Positions 16,497 to 25,850 of a stretch of 64,000 bases of DNA are shown piece by piece. This DNA comes from an uncultured Chryseobacterium sp. GTDB taxonomy: Bacteria; Bacteroidota; Bacteroidia; Flavobacteriales; Weeksellaceae. Both the position numbers and the translations under genes were made by a program. The DNA lies in assembly GCA_913778505.1 (NCBI GenBank), contig CAJYWD010000036.1:310001-374000 (forward strand), in the 5' to 3' direction. Each line of letters begins with the position of its first letter. The stretch's first letter is position 1. Below the pieces are notes generated by a model that was not told where the DNA came from, did not search any database, and was given only the letters and a program-made list of their open reading frames with translations.

Positions 16497-18632
16497 TTAT
16501 TGAACCAATGTCAGCTCACTGATCAGATGCTTAGCACCGGCATATTTGTCGATGATCCAAAGCACGTAACGCACGTCCACGTTAATGGTTCTCTGCAATT
16601 TTGGTTCGAAAACGATGTCCCCGCTCAAGGCTTCGCTGTTTCCGTCGAAAGCAAGACCGATGAGGTTTCCGTTTCCGTCAATAATCGGCGAACCGGAGTT
16701 ACCACCTGTAATGTCATTGTTAGACAGGAAGTTGATTGGCATAAATCCGCCTTTCTTATCTGCATACTGTCCGTAATCTTTCTTCTTGGCAAGATCCAGA
16801 ACTTTCTGAGGAAGGTCGAATTCTTCGTCGCCTTTTTTGTATTTGGCCACCATTCCGTTGATGTCGGTGTAGTAATTTTCCTTGATGCCTTTATAGTTTC
16901 TGTCGGATCTTTCCGGCAATGTTTCAATCGTTCCGTACGTTAGTCGCATTGTGGAATTAGCATCCGGATAGAATTTTTTCCCAGGCTGAGATTTCATCAG
17001 TCCGTCGAGGAATAATCTGCTGTTTTTGGCAAAATTATCATCCACCTTTGCAAACTTCTCAATGCCAAGTTTCTGATCTTCTACCATACCGTTGGCAAAC
17101 TGTCTTAGTTTATCAGCATCAATTTTCAGGCGGTCAGGATTTTCCACGAAAGCCATCGCTGATTTTTTATTAGCAAAAACAGATTCGTAGGCCATCGTAG
17201 AAAGATTGTTCACATCAGCAGCCAAGATCGTTGGAGAGGCAAATTCTTTCGCCACTCTTGATTTATAAAGCGATGCAAGAGAGTTCAGCATTTCGCCTTC
17301 CACATTGTCGTGGAAACCGTCATAAGCTTTTTCTACAGCATCAGCTACTTTTGCTTTCATCGATGCTTTTCCGGCATCATCCTGGTCTGCATACGTTTTG
17401 AAAAGACTGCCTAGCTGGTAAGCTGTCGCAATATAATGGGCGTTTCTTTGAAGAATAGAAGCGTAATTTCTCTCCACGTTTCTGCCGGAAACCTGGTTGT
17501 AGTACGCCTGGATATCAGGAAGAACTTTGTAATACGTCTGTTCGTTCGGAGACTGCGCTGCCCACTGGTTGTAAGTTTGCTCCAGTTTTTGCTTCTCGGC
17601 CACGGTTCCGTTTTTCCTTACGGCATCAATAGTTCCCTGTCTGTTTTTCCAGTAGTTGGCAACACTTGCGTACTGAGAGGCGTAGTCTAGCTGAGTCGCT
17701 TTGTCTTTGTCCATATACTTCTTCATCACATCCATGGCCACTTTAGACGCTTCTACCCAGGCCGGATAATCTTTATTCACCATCTGCTCGATACCGTAGG
17801 AAGTCAGGTAACGGTTGGTTCTACCAGGATAACCCAGAATCATCGTAAAATCGCCAGGTTTGTAACCTTTCAAAGAAACCGGAAGGAAATGTTTTGGTTT
17901 CAAAGGTGTGTTAGCCTCAGAATATTCTGCCGGATTTCCGTTAGCATCAGCATAAACACGAAATACCGTAAAGTCTGCCGTGTGTCTTGGCCATTCCCAG
18001 TTGTCTGTATCGCCACCAAATTTTCCTAATGATGAAGGCGGCGCACCAACCAATCTGATATCTTTATAATCCTGATAAACAAAATAATAGAATTCATTAC
18101 CGTTGAAGAAATCTCTTACTACAACCGTGTACTTTCCGTTCTCAGAATTTTCTGTCTGGATGGCTTTATATTCGGCATCGATAACCGCTTTTCTCTCAGC
18201 AGCAGACATATTGTTGTTCAGTTTGGCGTTGATTCTCTGGGAGACATCATCCATTCTCACCAGGAATCTTACGTAAAGACCTTTTGCGTTGAATTCCTCG
18301 CTCGGCTTCATAGCCCAGAAACCATTTTTCAGGTAATCTTTTTCAGGTGTGGAAGCTGCGGCAACAGCATCGTAACCACAATGGTGATTGGTGAAAATCA
18401 AACCTTTGTCCGAAACAATCTCACCGGTACAGAAACCACCAAAACTTACGATGGCATCTTTCAGACTGGAATTGTTCACAGAATAAATTTCTTCTGGTGT
18501 GAGGTGCAGACCTTCTTTCTGCATATCAACTCCGTTCAGACGTTTAACCAGCATCAGAAGCCACATTCCTTCGTCAGCTCTCATTTGTGCATAACCCAGA
18601 ATGAGGGTCAATGCTAAAAATATTTTTTTCAT
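16497..18632 (-). CDS. S46 family dipeptidyl-peptidase, DPP7-like
   Basis: 711 residues with a signal peptide (MKKIFLALTLILGYAQMRA). Serine peptidase of family S46 that releases dipeptides in the periplasm. Catalytic triad regions are visible: TNHHCGYDAV (His 83/84), GGDTDNWEWPRHTADF (Asp, around 207), GGNSGSP (Ser, around 646). Eighteen residues after the serine stands Gly, in LAFDGN. As I recall the family, Gly at this site marks DPP7 (hydrophobic P1) and Arg marks DPP11 (acidic P1), so DPP7 is favoured. The frame extends upstream to 18791, but the signal peptide begins at 18632. Divergent from the META lipoprotein. Confidence 0.92.
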   Translation of the reverse strand: MKKIFLALTLILGYAQMRADEGMWLLMLVKRLNGVDMQKEGLHLTPEEIYSVNNSSLKDAIVSFGGFCTGEIVSDKGLIFTNHHCGYDAVAAASTPEKDYLKNGFWAMKPSEEFNAKGLYVRFLVRMDDVSQRINAKLNNNMSAAERKAVIDAEYKAIQTENSENGKYTVVVRDFFNGNEFYYFVYQDYKDIRLVGAPPSSLGKFGGDTDNWEWPRHTADFTVFRVYADANGNPAEYSEANTPLKPKHFLPVSLKGYKPGDFTMILGYPGRTNRYLTSYGIEQMVNKDYPAWVEASKVAMDVMKKYMDKDKATQLDYASQYASVANYWKNRQGTIDAVRKNGTVAEKQKLEQTYNQWAAQSPNEQTYYKVLPDIQAYYNQVSGRNVERNYASILQRNAHYIATAYQLGSLFKTYADQDDAGKASMKAKVADAVEKAYDGFHDNVEGEMLNSLASLYKSRVAKEFASPTILAADVNNLSTMAYESVFANKKSAMAFVENPDRLKIDADKLRQFANGMVEDQKLGIEKFAKVDDNFAKNSRLFLDGLMKSQPGKKFYPDANSTMRLTYGTIETLPERSDRNYKGIKENYYTDINGMVAKYKKGDEEFDLPQKVLDLAKKKDYGQYADKKGGFMPINFLSNNDITGGNSGSPIIDGNGNLIGLAFDGNSEALSGDIVFEPKLQRTINVDVRYVLWIIDKYAGAKHLISELTLVQ

Positions 18633-18720
18633 TGAGAATATTATTTTGCTGGCTAATTTAATGATAATTTTAAATCTGATGGTACGAATTTGGCTGCGAG
18701 TTTTTGTAAATTTTAAAAGA

Positions 18721-19158
18721 ATGAAATTTCTAAAGGCACTCGGTATTTTATCATTGGTAACACTTCTCGTGTATTCCTGCAAAACTACCAATCAAACTTC
18801 GTTAAAGTCTGAAAATATTCACAGAAAGTGGATGTTGGTTGAATACAGGGATTTTACGAAGGATGAACTTACTAAATTGGAAGCCAATATGGATCTCACG
18901 AAAAATTCTGATGCGCCCAACCGCTACACTGCAAAAATGGGTTGTAACGGAATGTTTTTCACAGCAGAATTCAATCAAGGAAAAGCTAAATTTTCTGGCG
19001 TTGGTTCTACAATGATGTATTGCGAAGGCAGAATGAAGCTGGAAGAATGGTTTGGAAAAGATTTACCTAAAATGAATCAGTACAAAATCGAAGGCCATTT
19101 CTTAACTTTAACGGACGGAGCGGCGTCGATGAAATTTGTAGCTGCAGATTGGGATTAA
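18721..19158 (+). CDS. META domain lipoprotein (HslJ-like)
   Basis: 145 residues. A lipoprotein signal ending LLVYSCKT (lipobox cysteine near residue 20) precedes a META domain: KWMLVEYRDF, the conserved MGCNGMFFTAEF (the N-x-x-x-G/Y region), STMMYCEG and WFGKDLPKMNQYKIEGHFLTL. HslJ and relatives are heat- or stress-linked outer-membrane proteins of unclear biochemistry. The frame opens at 18601, but the signal peptide begins at ATG 18721. Divergent from the dipeptidyl-peptidase with 88 bases between the starts. Confidence 0.82.
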   Translation: MKFLKALGILSLVTLLVYSCKTTNQTSLKSENIHRKWMLVEYRDFTKDELTKLEANMDLTKNSDAPNRYTAKMGCNGMFFTAEFNQGKAKFSGVGSTMMYCEGRMKLEEWFGKDLPKMNQYKIEGHFLTLTDGAASMKFVAADWD

Positions 19159-19221
19159 TAGAAGATTCAAGGTTAAAGTTAATAGATTCAAGAATTTAAA
19201 ATATCACTAAAATATTTACTT

Positions 19222-19635
19222 ATGAAAAGAAGTGCAAAAGCTGTTTGGAAAGGAACAGTAAAAGACGGAAGCGGTGTTCTGACAACCCAAAGTACAACGC
19301 TGAATGAAACTCAATATTCATTCAAAAGTCGTTTCGAGGAAGGAGTTGGAACTAATCCGGAAGAATTATTGGCAGCAGCTCACGCAGGATGTTTCACTAT
19401 GAAGACCTCTGCGCTGCTGACGGAAGCAGGCTATACGCCGGAAAGTCTGGAAACCAATTGCAAAATAAGTTTGGTTGATGGAAAGATCACATTGTCAGAA
19501 TTAACTTTGACCGCCAAAATTCCTGGTATCTCTGCAGATGATTTCCAGAAAATCGCAAAAGATGCCAAAGAAAATTGTCCTGTGAGTCAGGCTTTCAGTT
19601 TTGAAAAATCATTGAGTGCAACACTTGTGAGTTAA
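19222..19635 (+). CDS. OsmC family peroxiredoxin
   Basis: 137 residues. Both redox cysteines are present: C57 in NPEELLAAAHAGCFTM and C119 in ENCPVSQAFSF. The N-terminal KRSAKAVWKGTVKDGSG is the usual OsmC dimerisation strand. It reduces organic hydroperoxides in the cytosol, usually with dihydrolipoyl-type electron donors. A likely terminator hairpin follows at 19735-19766. Contrast with the OsmC-like protein at 432-830, which lacks the first cysteine. Confidence 0.92.
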   Translation: MKRSAKAVWKGTVKDGSGVLTTQSTTLNETQYSFKSRFEEGVGTNPEELLAAAHAGCFTMKTSALLTEAGYTPESLETNCKISLVDGKITLSELTLTAKIPGISADDFQKIAKDAKENCPVSQAFSFEKSLSATLVS

Positions 19636-19734
19636 GTGGATTAATCGCAAAGTCTAAAAAAATATTCTGAAAATCAACTCTTATTAAGCCGCAAATTATC
19701 AATTTTATTTCCGACTTTGCGTTAGAAGAAAATT

Positions 19735-19766
19735 AAAAAAGCCAAGGATATTCTTTGGTTTTTTTG
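19735..19766 (+). terminator. Terminator between osmC-like gene and hflX
   Basis: AAAAAGCCAAGG pairs imperfectly with CTTTGGTTTTTT across a short loop, ending in a T run. Confidence 0.6.
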
Positions 19767-19811
19767 TTAAAAAATAGTATCTTGTCAGAATCAGAAAATT
19801 ATCAATTTTAA

Positions 19812-21023
19812 ATGTTAGAAAAGAAAGAACATCAGTATGAAAGAGCGGTTTTGGTTGGCCTTGTCACCCAAAATCAGGACGAAAGCAAGCTGAAAGAATA
19901 TATGGACGAGCTGGAGTTTCTGGCTTTCACAGCCGGCGCAACGGTGGATAAAAGATTTACCCAGAAATTGACACAGCCGGATTCCAAAACCTTCGTCGGA
20001 AGCGGAAAAGCCTTGGAAATCAAAGAGTACGTCAAAGAAAACGGAATCGGAACTGTGATTTTTGATGATGAACTGTCGCCTTCCCAATTGAAGAACCTGG
20101 AACGTGAAATGGAAGTCAAAATCCTGGACAGAACCAATCTCATTCTCGATATTTTCGCCCAGAGAGCACAGACTTCTTATGCGAGAACTCAGGTTGAATT
20201 GGCACAATATCAATACCTTTTACCACGATTAACCAGAATGTGGACTCACCTGGAGCGACAAAAAGGGGGAATCGGGATGCGTGGTCCGGGCGAAACGGAG
20301 ATTGAAACCGACAGAAGGATTATCCGCGACCGAATCACTTTGTTGAAAGACAAGCTCAAAACTATCGACAAGCAAATGTCAACCCAAAGACAAAACCGTG
20401 GAAAAATGGTTCGTGTGTCTTTGGTAGGTTACACGAATGTCGGAAAATCAACGTTGATGAATGCGCTGTCAAAATCGGATGTTTTTGCGGAAAATAAGTT
20501 GTTTGCAACCTTGGACACAACTGTTAGAAAAGTTGTGATCGGTAATCTTCCATTCCTTTTGACGGATACGGTTGGGTTCATCAGAAAGTTACCGACACAG
20601 TTGGTGGAATCGTTCAAATCCACTTTAGATGAGGTGCGTGAGGCGGATTTGCTGATTCACGTGGTCGATATTTCGCACGAAAGTTTTGAAGACCATATTG
20701 CATCTGTGAACCAAATTCTTCAGGAAATTGATGCGCATCAGAAACCGATGATTATGGTTTTCAACAAGATTGACGATTTCAGTTACGAGAAAAAAGATGA
20801 AGACGATTTGACGCCTTCGTCCAGAAAAAATATTTCTCTGGAGGAATGGAAAAAAACCTGGATGGCGAAGTCCAAACATCCAACAGTTTTTATCTCGGCT
20901 TTGACCAAAGAAAACTTCCCGGAAATGAAGAAAATGATTTACGATGAGGTCCACAGAATTCACATTTCAAGATTCCCATATAATGATTTTCTGTTCGAGT
21001 ATTTCGATGATGAGGAAGTTTAA
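19812..21023 (+). CDS. hflX: GTPase HflX
   Basis: 403 residues. A ribosome-splitting GTPase that rescues stalled or heat-damaged 70S ribosomes. The N-terminal HflX domain (about 10-130), the linker motif RQKGGIGMRGPGETEIETDR near 149-168, then the G domain: P-loop GYTNVGKST (206-214), DTVGF switch II and NKID specificity motif. A C-terminal helical end (HRIHISRFPYNDFLFEYFD) is normal. The ATG at 19812 is the only sensible start. Followed at 64 bases by the Na+/H+ antiporter gene. Confidence 0.95.
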   Translation: MLEKKEHQYERAVLVGLVTQNQDESKLKEYMDELEFLAFTAGATVDKRFTQKLTQPDSKTFVGSGKALEIKEYVKENGIGTVIFDDELSPSQLKNLEREMEVKILDRTNLILDIFAQRAQTSYARTQVELAQYQYLLPRLTRMWTHLERQKGGIGMRGPGETEIETDRRIIRDRITLLKDKLKTIDKQMSTQRQNRGKMVRVSLVGYTNVGKSTLMNALSKSDVFAENKLFATLDTTVRKVVIGNLPFLLTDTVGFIRKLPTQLVESFKSTLDEVREADLLIHVVDISHESFEDHIASVNQILQEIDAHQKPMIMVFNKIDDFSYEKKDEDDLTPSSRKNISLEEWKKTWMAKSKHPTVFISALTKENFPEMKKMIYDEVHRIHISRFPYNDFLFEYFDDEEV

Positions 21024-21086
21024 ATTTTAAGTTTAAAATTAACGCTGAAACTAACAACCATCAACCAAAAACCATCAACTAAATAA

Positions 21087-22355
21087 ATGGAGTTATATTA
21101 CTCATTTTCAGTTCTTATTGTGCTTGCATCTTTGTTTGCTTATATCAATTACCGTGTGCTAAAATTGCCGAGCACCATCGGGATTATGGTCATTGCCATT
21201 ATCGTATCGGTAACTCTGGTGGCATCGGGCGATAATTTTTTACCAAAGACCACAACGCATTTAACCGAATTAGTCCACAGCTTCGATTTTACAGAAGTTC
21301 TAATGGGCGCAATGCTTAATTTTCTACTTTTTGCAGGCGGAATCCACGTTAATATAAAGGATTTGAAAGAGCAATTCGGGCCAGTCGTTATTTTTTCCAC
21401 GGTGGGCGTGATTATTTCCACGTTTGCCGTTGGTTTCGGGACTTACTATTTGTTGCCGTTGGCCGGCGTTCAGATGCCATTGATTTACTGTATGGTTTTT
21501 GGCGCTTTGATTTCCCCAACTGACCCTGTTGCTGTTCTCAGTATTTTAAAGCAAGCCAATGTCTCCAAATCTCTGGAAACGAAAGTTGCCGGCGAATCTC
21601 TGTTCAATGACGGGATGGCTGTTGTCGTTTTTACGGTCGTTCTTCAATTAGCTATCGGAACAGACATTGACTTGAATGTCGAAAATATCGGTTTGCTTTT
21701 ACTTCGTGAAGCGGGCGGCGGGTTATTATTGGGCGTTCTTCTGGGATATTCTGCTTCCAGAGCATTGCGGGTCGTGGATGATTATATTATCTCTGTACTT
21801 ATCACATTGTCAGTTGTTATGGGTGGATATCTGATTGCTCACGAGATGCATATTTCTGCACCTTTGGCGATGGTTGCGGCGGGATTATTTATGGGAAACT
21901 TCAGCGAAAGTTTCCAAATGAAATCCGAAACGCAGGATTATCTCATCAAATTCTGGGAACTGATTGACGAAATTATGAACGCTGTTCTGTTCCTTTTTAT
22001 AGGTTTTGAATTGCTGTTAATCAAAGACTTAAATGAATATTTGGTTGCTGGTGGCATTTGTATTTTAATTGTTCTTTTAGCACGTTGGGTTGCCATTTTT
22101 ATTCCTACAAAATTTATGGCATTCAAGTACCGATTCAGTCCGCAGACGGTGAAAGTTCTGGTCTGGGGCGGCATCCGTGGCGGTGTTTCCATTGCTTTGG
22201 CTTTGTCAATTCCGGTGAATGAATACAGCCAAATTATTATTAGCATTACTTATTGTGTGGTTGTATTTTCAATTATCGTTCAAGGCTTGACAATTGCGAA
22301 AGTGGCAAATCCTAAGAAGATTGCGACGGAAGAAAAAAATTATGGAAACGATTGA
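21087..22355 (+). CDS. Na+/H+ antiporter, CPA1 family
   Basis: 422 residues, 12 or 13 membrane segments. The CPA1 ion-site motifs are ISPTDPVAVLS (D146) and ESLFNDGMAVVVF (N174-D175), with RGGVSIALALSI in the late helix. It exchanges Na+ (or K+) for protons at the inner membrane and supports pH and salt tolerance. The stop TGA (22353-22355) is followed at once by the ATG of the AlkD-like gene, suggesting coupled translation. Confidence 0.92.
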   Translation: MELYYSFSVLIVLASLFAYINYRVLKLPSTIGIMVIAIIVSVTLVASGDNFLPKTTTHLTELVHSFDFTEVLMGAMLNFLLFAGGIHVNIKDLKEQFGPVVIFSTVGVIISTFAVGFGTYYLLPLAGVQMPLIYCMVFGALISPTDPVAVLSILKQANVSKSLETKVAGESLFNDGMAVVVFTVVLQLAIGTDIDLNVENIGLLLLREAGGGLLLGVLLGYSASRALRVVDDYIISVLITLSVVMGGYLIAHEMHISAPLAMVAAGLFMGNFSESFQMKSETQDYLIKFWELIDEIMNAVLFLFIGFELLLIKDLNEYLVAGGICILIVLLARWVAIFIPTKFMAFKYRFSPQTVKVLVWGGIRGGVSIALALSIPVNEYSQIIISITYCVVVFSIIVQGLTIAKVANPKKIATEEKNYGND

Positions 22356-23084
22356 ATGATCATGCTAAAGCCGTTAATTGTTTCTGATGTCAAATTGGCT
22401 CTGAAAGAACTTTCCATTCCCGGAAAAGCCGAATTGATGCAAACCTTTTTCAAAACCGGAAAAGGCGAATATGGCGAAGGTGATGTATTTATCGGCGTTA
22501 GTGTTCCGGATCAGAGAAGTGTTGCAAAGGCATTCTGCGCTCAGATTTCATTAGGAGAACTCAGCGAATTATTATCCTCAGAAATACACGAATACCGTTT
22601 GACGGCTTTGCTGATGTTGGTTTACAAATTTGAGAAGACTAAAGATAAAATCAATCAAAAAGGAATCATTGATTTTTATTTGAATCATACAAAACATATC
22701 AACAATTGGGATTTGGTGGATACATCGTGCTACAAAATTCTAGGTCGGTATTGTTTTGAAAATCAAGATTCTAAGTTATTGGAAAAATTATCAGATTCCG
22801 GGAATATTTGGGAAAAGCGAATGGCGATTGTCGGAACAATGCATCACATCAAAAAAGGACAATTTGAATTAACTAAAAAGTTCGCTCTCAAAAATCTAAA
22901 ACATCCTCACGACCTGATGCACAAAGCCAACGGCTGGCTACTCCGTGAAATGGGAAAGAAAAGTACACCGGAATTACTGGATTTCCTTGATCTTCATTAC
23001 AAGCAAATGCCACGTACCTGTCTTCGCTACGCAATTGAGAAGCTGGATGCGTCACAGAAGGATCTTTATATGAAGAAGCATTAG
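22356..23084 (+). CDS. AlkD-like DNA alkylation repair protein
   Basis: 242 residues made of HEAT-like helix repeats. AlkD glycosylases excise N3- and N7-alkylated purines without base flipping. Visible: a helix ending FFKTGKGEYGEGDVFIGVSV (the FFKTG..DxFxGV motif), then NNWDLVDTSCYKILGRY with the acidic/aromatic pair used at the lesion, EKRMAIVGTMHHI and KANGWLLREMGK. The start may be ATG 22356 or the in-frame ATG at 22362. Directly abuts the antiporter gene. Confidence 0.87.
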   Translation: MIMLKPLIVSDVKLALKELSIPGKAELMQTFFKTGKGEYGEGDVFIGVSVPDQRSVAKAFCAQISLGELSELLSSEIHEYRLTALLMLVYKFEKTKDKINQKGIIDFYLNHTKHINNWDLVDTSCYKILGRYCFENQDSKLLEKLSDSGNIWEKRMAIVGTMHHIKKGQFELTKKFALKNLKHPHDLMHKANGWLLREMGKKSTPELLDFLDLHYKQMPRTCLRYAIEKLDASQKDLYMKKH

Positions 23085-23127
23085 AATATCCGGGAGTTAT
23101 CATCTTTAATACCATAACATCATCACA

Positions 23128-23796
23128 ATGAAAAATTATATTCGGATTTTATTCCTCTTCTGTATTGTCCTTACACTCACCAGTTGTTTTGATATTATCG
23201 ACAAGATCAATATGAAGGCCGATGGCAGCGGAGAATATTCCCTGATACTCAATGCGAGCAAAAGTAAAACGCGCCTGCAGTCCATCTCCAAAATGGGAAC
23301 TTTTAACGGCAAAAAAATTCCAAAACCTTCCGAGATTGAACAAAAGGTGAATGCTGCAGCATCAGTGTTCCGCAGCGTCCCCGGAATCAGTAATGTGCAG
23401 ACTTCTATGGATTTTAATCAATACATCATCAAGCTGAGCTGTAAGTTCAAAAAAATTGAAAATATCAACGCCGGCATTGCGCAATTAAAAACAAAGAAAA
23501 TTATTGGTCAGATGGTGCCTACTCAGCTTTACAGTTATAATGCTTCGAACCGACAATTTCTTCGTAATAAGCTCAACTCATTTAAAGAAGAATATGAAAA
23601 ACTTCCGTCTTCGGAAAAGGACGTATTGGCCAATGCACAGTACACGTCCGTTATTCAGTTCGAAAATATTGTTAAATCACAGTCTAATAATATCTACAGC
23701 CTGGCACCAAGCAAAAAGGCTGTGAAACTGGACGGCATTGTTTTAGATTTTATCATGCAGAAGAAGAATGTCCAGAACAGTATTCAGCTTCAATAA
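23128..23796 (+). CDS. Lipoprotein of unknown function
   Basis: 222 residues with a lipoprotein signal ending LTLTSCFD (lipobox cysteine near residue 20). The mature part contains KADGSGEYSLILNASKSKTR, a segment often seen in small Bacteroidota lipoproteins that begin with a beta-sheet domain, and no catalytic motif. It opens a run of three same-strand genes, the next starting 21 bases after this stop, that all encode exported proteins. I do not recognise the family with certainty. Confidence 0.65.
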   Translation: MKNYIRILFLFCIVLTLTSCFDIIDKINMKADGSGEYSLILNASKSKTRLQSISKMGTFNGKKIPKPSEIEQKVNAAASVFRSVPGISNVQTSMDFNQYIIKLSCKFKKIENINAGIAQLKTKKIIGQMVPTQLYSYNASNRQFLRNKLNSFKEEYEKLPSSEKDVLANAQYTSVIQFENIVKSQSNNIYSLAPSKKAVKLDGIVLDFIMQKKNVQNSIQLQ

Positions 23797-23816
23797 AAAT
23801 AAACTATTTTAAAGCT

Positions 23817-25850
23817 ATGAAAATCAATTTACCAAAGCTTTTATCTTTGTTTGTGTTTTTGATTCCAATCGCCCGTTTGGCAGCACAGAACAAATTGGAA
23901 GTTCCCCAAAACGTTGTATTCTACATGGAAGTGAATGCACGTCAGCTCGATGATAAGGCAGACTGGCAGCAGCTCAACCCGATTCTGCGGGATCTTAACA
24001 AAAACAGTCTGGATAAACCCACGTGGAAGGATTTTTCCGATGTTGGCATCAGCAACAATTCCCGGCAATACCACTACGCAGTGGTCAATGATTCGGTGAA
24101 AACCTACACCGCACATTTGGCACTGGATGATGCTCAGAAATTTTTGAGTTTTCTCAGCATGTCTGCCAAAAAAGAATTGGAGGTGACGAAAAAAAATAAT
24201 TACTCTTACGTCCACCTGAACCACGAATCTTTTGTAGCCTGGAATGACAGAAAAGCTGTGCTGAGCCTCATTTCTTACACCAAAACCGTTTCCGTGGAGC
24301 CTTGGGAAGACCAGGACAGTACAGCCGTCGCCATGGATTCTGTGGTGATAGCTTCAGATTCCGTGGCAGCCATTGATTCGGCAGCATACGAAACCGTGAA
24401 GCCTTTTGATTACAAAGAAGAAATCCAGTATCTGAAGGACGAAATCCGAGACCAGAAAGCAAATATTAAGGAACATCAGCAGACTATTGCGAAGTTTCAG
24501 AAGGATATTAAATATCTGGAAAAGCACCACCGCTATCCTGAAGAAAAGAAAACGGAAGAATTAGATTCTGAGACTGTTGCATCTGCCAAACCTACCGAAG
24601 AGTATGATGAAGAAGCCGAAGAGGCCGCTTACCAAAAAGAACTGGATTCTATCCGGGCAGAGGATTTTAAAATTGTCAAAATGTTGGCAGAGAAGGACTT
24701 TGACCACTATTTCAATTCATCAGCTGAGTTAGAAATTCCCAAGGAATATACCCGCTTTAAGGATGATAAGTCCGATGTATTTGCATTTCTCAATTCATCA
24801 GAACTTTTCCATAATGGCATTTATAAAAAAATGCTCGGACCTCTGAAACTGTCTGGTTTGCTACAGAATTTTTATAATTCCAATACGTTTTATAATCTCT
24901 ATTTCGAGAAGAACAAAGTTCGCCTGGTGAGCAATTACCAGCATCAGAATAGTAGGATTCAGGATGATATGGCGGCGGTTTACAAAGGCAGAAAAAACAA
25001 AAAACTTGCGGGTCTCATCAACGATAAAAGTATTGGCTATTATGCTCTGAATCTTGATGGTTACAAGTATTTTGATTTGATGTACAGTTTTATCGGCAGC
25101 AATTCGGCAGAAGAGGGCGACTATCAGAAAGAGTTGGAACTGGTGATCGAAACCGTGAAAATCGCTCTGGATGAAAAAGTAATTTCTCAGATTGCGCCGG
25201 GCAGCGGCATCTTTGTACTGAATGAACTGAGCAGCAAAAAGGTAGAGTACACGGATTACGAATACGATGATGATTTTAATGGCAGAGAAGTCAAGAAATT
25301 CAAAGACGTCGTGATACCGGATTTTACATTGGCCTTCGCAACGGAAAATGAAAACTACTGGAAAAGAATATTTGATGTGCTGGCTTCGCGTCCGGAATTG
25401 TCCAAAAAATTTGTGAAAAATGGCGATTTTTATCTTTTCCGGGACAGTGCTAAGAATAATATATTTTTTGACCAGTTATGTTTTACGGTAAAAGACGGTC
25501 TGGTCTATCTTACCACCTCACCTTCGAACATTGCCGCACAGAAACAATCCGCAGAGACGGAGAAACTGGCAAGGGAAGCTGCAAAATATCCGTTGTCCGG
25601 AAGACTGGACATGCGCCGCTTTCTGAACGGGCTGGAGCAGGAGTTCAAATCGAGTGTTAAGAAAGACGCTTTGGATTTTCTCAGAAAAAATCTGGGTGAT
25701 CTGGAATTCAGGTCCGAACCGAAAAATGACAGTATTGAGACCGAAATCATTTACACCACGCCTGCGTCTTCTGCGAACAGTCTGATGTACTTTTTCGATT
25801 TTTGCCGTGATGTTATGAAACTGAATTCAGCCAAAGCAGTGGCATTGTAG
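23817..25850 (+). CDS. Large exported protein, possibly DUF4836-like
   Basis: 677 residues with a signal peptide (MKINLPKLLSLFVFLIPIARLAAQ). A long acidic and basic coiled-coil-like insertion (about 195-290, with KEEIQYLKDEIRDQKANIKE) is followed by a region of alternating strands (STSPSNIAAQKQ near the end). The domain pattern of repeated sheet-forming segments around self-referential residues resembles DUF4836 proteins of Bacteroidota, whose function is unknown; this match is tentative. It begins 21 bases after the lipoprotein stop, and its stop abuts the next start, so the three form one operon. Confidence 0.55.
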   Translation: MKINLPKLLSLFVFLIPIARLAAQNKLEVPQNVVFYMEVNARQLDDKADWQQLNPILRDLNKNSLDKPTWKDFSDVGISNNSRQYHYAVVNDSVKTYTAHLALDDAQKFLSFLSMSAKKELEVTKKNNYSYVHLNHESFVAWNDRKAVLSLISYTKTVSVEPWEDQDSTAVAMDSVVIASDSVAAIDSAAYETVKPFDYKEEIQYLKDEIRDQKANIKEHQQTIAKFQKDIKYLEKHHRYPEEKKTEELDSETVASAKPTEEYDEEAEEAAYQKELDSIRAEDFKIVKMLAEKDFDHYFNSSAELEIPKEYTRFKDDKSDVFAFLNSSELFHNGIYKKMLGPLKLSGLLQNFYNSNTFYNLYFEKNKVRLVSNYQHQNSRIQDDMAAVYKGRKNKKLAGLINDKSIGYYALNLDGYKYFDLMYSFIGSNSAEEGDYQKELELVIETVKIALDEKVISQIAPGSGIFVLNELSSKKVEYTDYEYDDDFNGREVKKFKDVVIPDFTLAFATENENYWKRIFDVLASRPELSKKFVKNGDFYLFRDSAKNNIFFDQLCFTVKDGLVYLTTSPSNIAAQKQSAETEKLAREAAKYPLSGRLDMRRFLNGLEQEFKSSVKKDALDFLRKNLGDLEFRSEPKNDSIETEIIYTTPASSANSLMYFFDFCRDVMKLNSAKAVAL